Origin: Augochlora pura
Lineage: Eukaryota > Arthropoda > Insecta > Hymenoptera > Halictidae
DNA: 64,000 bases
Direction: 5' to 3'
Assembly (NCBI RefSeq): GCF_028453695.1
Contig: NC_135775.1
Span: forward strand, 186,001-250,000
Position numbers and translations under genes: made by a program. The notes below the pieces were generated by a model. The model had not been told where the DNA came from and did no database searches. It saw only the letters and a program-made list of their open reading frames with translations. Below, piece after piece: positions 62,827 to 64,000 of this stretch; position 1 is the stretch's first letter, and every line of letters starts with the position of its first letter.

Positions 62827-64000
62827 TCAAGGTCTCATCTTGCCGATGATCCAAGGTACAAAGTCGGCAACTTTAGTGTAGACGCCGGGCCATCCGAGCA
62901 TGCCGCAGGGCGACGGTCCAAACGAGACGACGCCGACGACCGACCATTTCCCTTTACCCTCTCGAGTTCTCTCCAATGCCATCAAAGGTCCGCCCGAGTC
63001 TCCTCTGCAGGAATCTTTGTTCTTTTGGCCGCCGGCACAGATTTGGCTGGCGCCGAGGTTCACTCCGGCATTACTGTAGGTCACCTGGCATTGTTCCTTG
63101 TTGACCAGAGGCAGCGAGACCTTCAACTTGACGCCCGACGACGACCTGTTCTCCGTCTTTCCCCAGCCAGCGGCGAATAGATGCTGCTCGTCGGGGATGG
63201 CCGCGTTCGGCGGCAGACAAATCGGTTTCACGTAGTTGGTGAACGAAACGTCCCGAGTCAACCTGAGCAACGCGATGTCGTACTTCTGGTCCCTGGAGGA
63301 CGGTCGATAGTTCTCGTGCGCGATCTGTTCCTCCACTCCGACGGTGACCGGGTCGTCGGCGCAGACGAGAATCACGTCCCCGTCTTGTATGCAATCGGGA
63401 TGTGTGTCGGTGTTGTATTCTCCTAAACGGACGTTCTCCAATCTCCATGTCTTGGGCAAATCCTTGCCCACGATGCAGTGCGCCGCCGTAAGGACGTAAC
63501 GCTTGCTGATCAGCACACCTCCGCAAGACGTCGACCTTCCGTTCGCTAAAACAAAGAGAGACGCACGTACGATACAGATAGAACCCGTCTATACGACGAT
63601 ACCATCTATTCTAACACGCGGAGGACGAAAAATGATAACTGCATGTGTGGCTGGTTCGATGTATCTATCTTTGGGCAACTATATTGTCTACGGTGTGCGC
63701 GTTCCTTACGTCTAGCATACTCCAAGAGAGCCATCCAAGGGAATTCGTCGATGTCGGTGCGTTCTCCGCCAAAAATTCTTTGAGACAAATCCTTGCCGCA
63801 TTCGGTCGGAAGCAAGGAATTATTGGATAGATCGTACGACGCGTTTGAATCGACGTTTCCTCCGAGATACGGATTGTTCGCATCGATACCCTGCGGACTC
63901 GGCGTTTGTCCACCCAAGTTGGGGTATTCTTGATTGCCGCGGGGAGTTGTGTTCAAGCTTGCTCCTGGACAACACACGCGCAGCTCCTCCCCTTCGACGC
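62827..64000 (-). CDS. CLIP-domain trypsin-like serine protease (5' end beyond the window)
   Basis: Exons in gene order: window edge (64000)-63710 and 63545-62827; the junction phase agrees and the frame ends IIGKMRP-stop. The first part enters at the last CLIP cysteines (EELRVCCPG). A Gly/Asn/Pro-rich linker of about 50 residues follows, then TECGKDLSQR and the activation cut before IFGGERTDIDEFPWMALLEY. Catalytic residues: LTAAHC, YDIALLRLT and SCRGDSGGPL, with Asp (KDSC) in the S1 pocket predicting trypsin-like specificity. Extra cysteines (DCIQ and LVCADD) surround the His-to-Asp stretch, as in CLIPB enzymes of the easter and PPO-activating type. It lies head-to-tail with the protease at 59.3 kb on the same strand, suggesting a local cluster. 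The exact orthologue is not assigned. Confidence 0.92.

Overview
The window is nuclear DNA from an insect, most likely a hymenopteran and probably a bee or close relative. All genes have short GT-AG introns. The proteins match conserved animal families, and the cytochrome P450, TRPA channel and CLIP proteases are of insect type. The order-level call rests on overall resemblance of the ecdysteroid P450 and on the mixed base composition, so it is inference. By eye, about 6-31 kb is rich in GC and CpG, about 32-57 kb is AT-rich, and the last few kb are mixed.

Layout: the 5' coding end of an LHFPL/Tmhs tetraspan gene lies at the left edge (minus, 1-181). Cdk8 follows (plus, 3515-5785, 11 exons). 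A CpG-rich stretch leads into an INF2/Form3-type formin (plus, 10152-20903, 24 exons traced, 1,887 residues). Tail-to-tail with it is the ecdysone 20-hydroxylase Shade/CYP314A1 (minus, 21544-24924, 10 exons). After 3.7 kb of repeat-rich DNA come an ADCK2-like UbiB kinase (minus, 28664-31579, 9 exons) and COG4 (plus, 32177-35094, 10 exons), head to head around a 0.6 kb shared promoter region.

From 35.1 to 43.5 kb no conserved gene is visible. This part holds a 34-bp minisatellite, a 237-bp piggyBac-type MITE flanked by TTAA, and a second minisatellite with a unit of about 49 bp. A short unrecognised gene with a clear TATA box sits at 43525-44276 (minus). Next come an intronless ADCK1-like kinase (minus, 46145-47713) and COQ6 (minus, 48668-54741). 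A complete TRPA-type channel gene (plus, 50727-53872) is nested in a COQ6 intron. COQ6 has a one-base frame break in a run of eight A (minus strand). A possible 49-residue ORF, a 146-bp tandem duplication and a FAM161 ciliary/centrosomal gene (plus, 56278-59035) follow. The right end has two CLIP-domain trypsin-like proteases on the minus strand, the second cut by the window edge.

Three genes of coenzyme Q or UbiB-kinase type (ADCK2, ADCK1, COQ6) lie within 26 kb, and the mitochondrial P450 is close by. The proteases are typical of Toll or melanization cascades. CDK8, COG4, Form3 and FAM161 act in transcription, Golgi traffic, actin assembly and cilia, with no shared pathway evident. Exon limits were traced by hand from splice signals, reading-frame phase and remembered family sequence, not by alignment.
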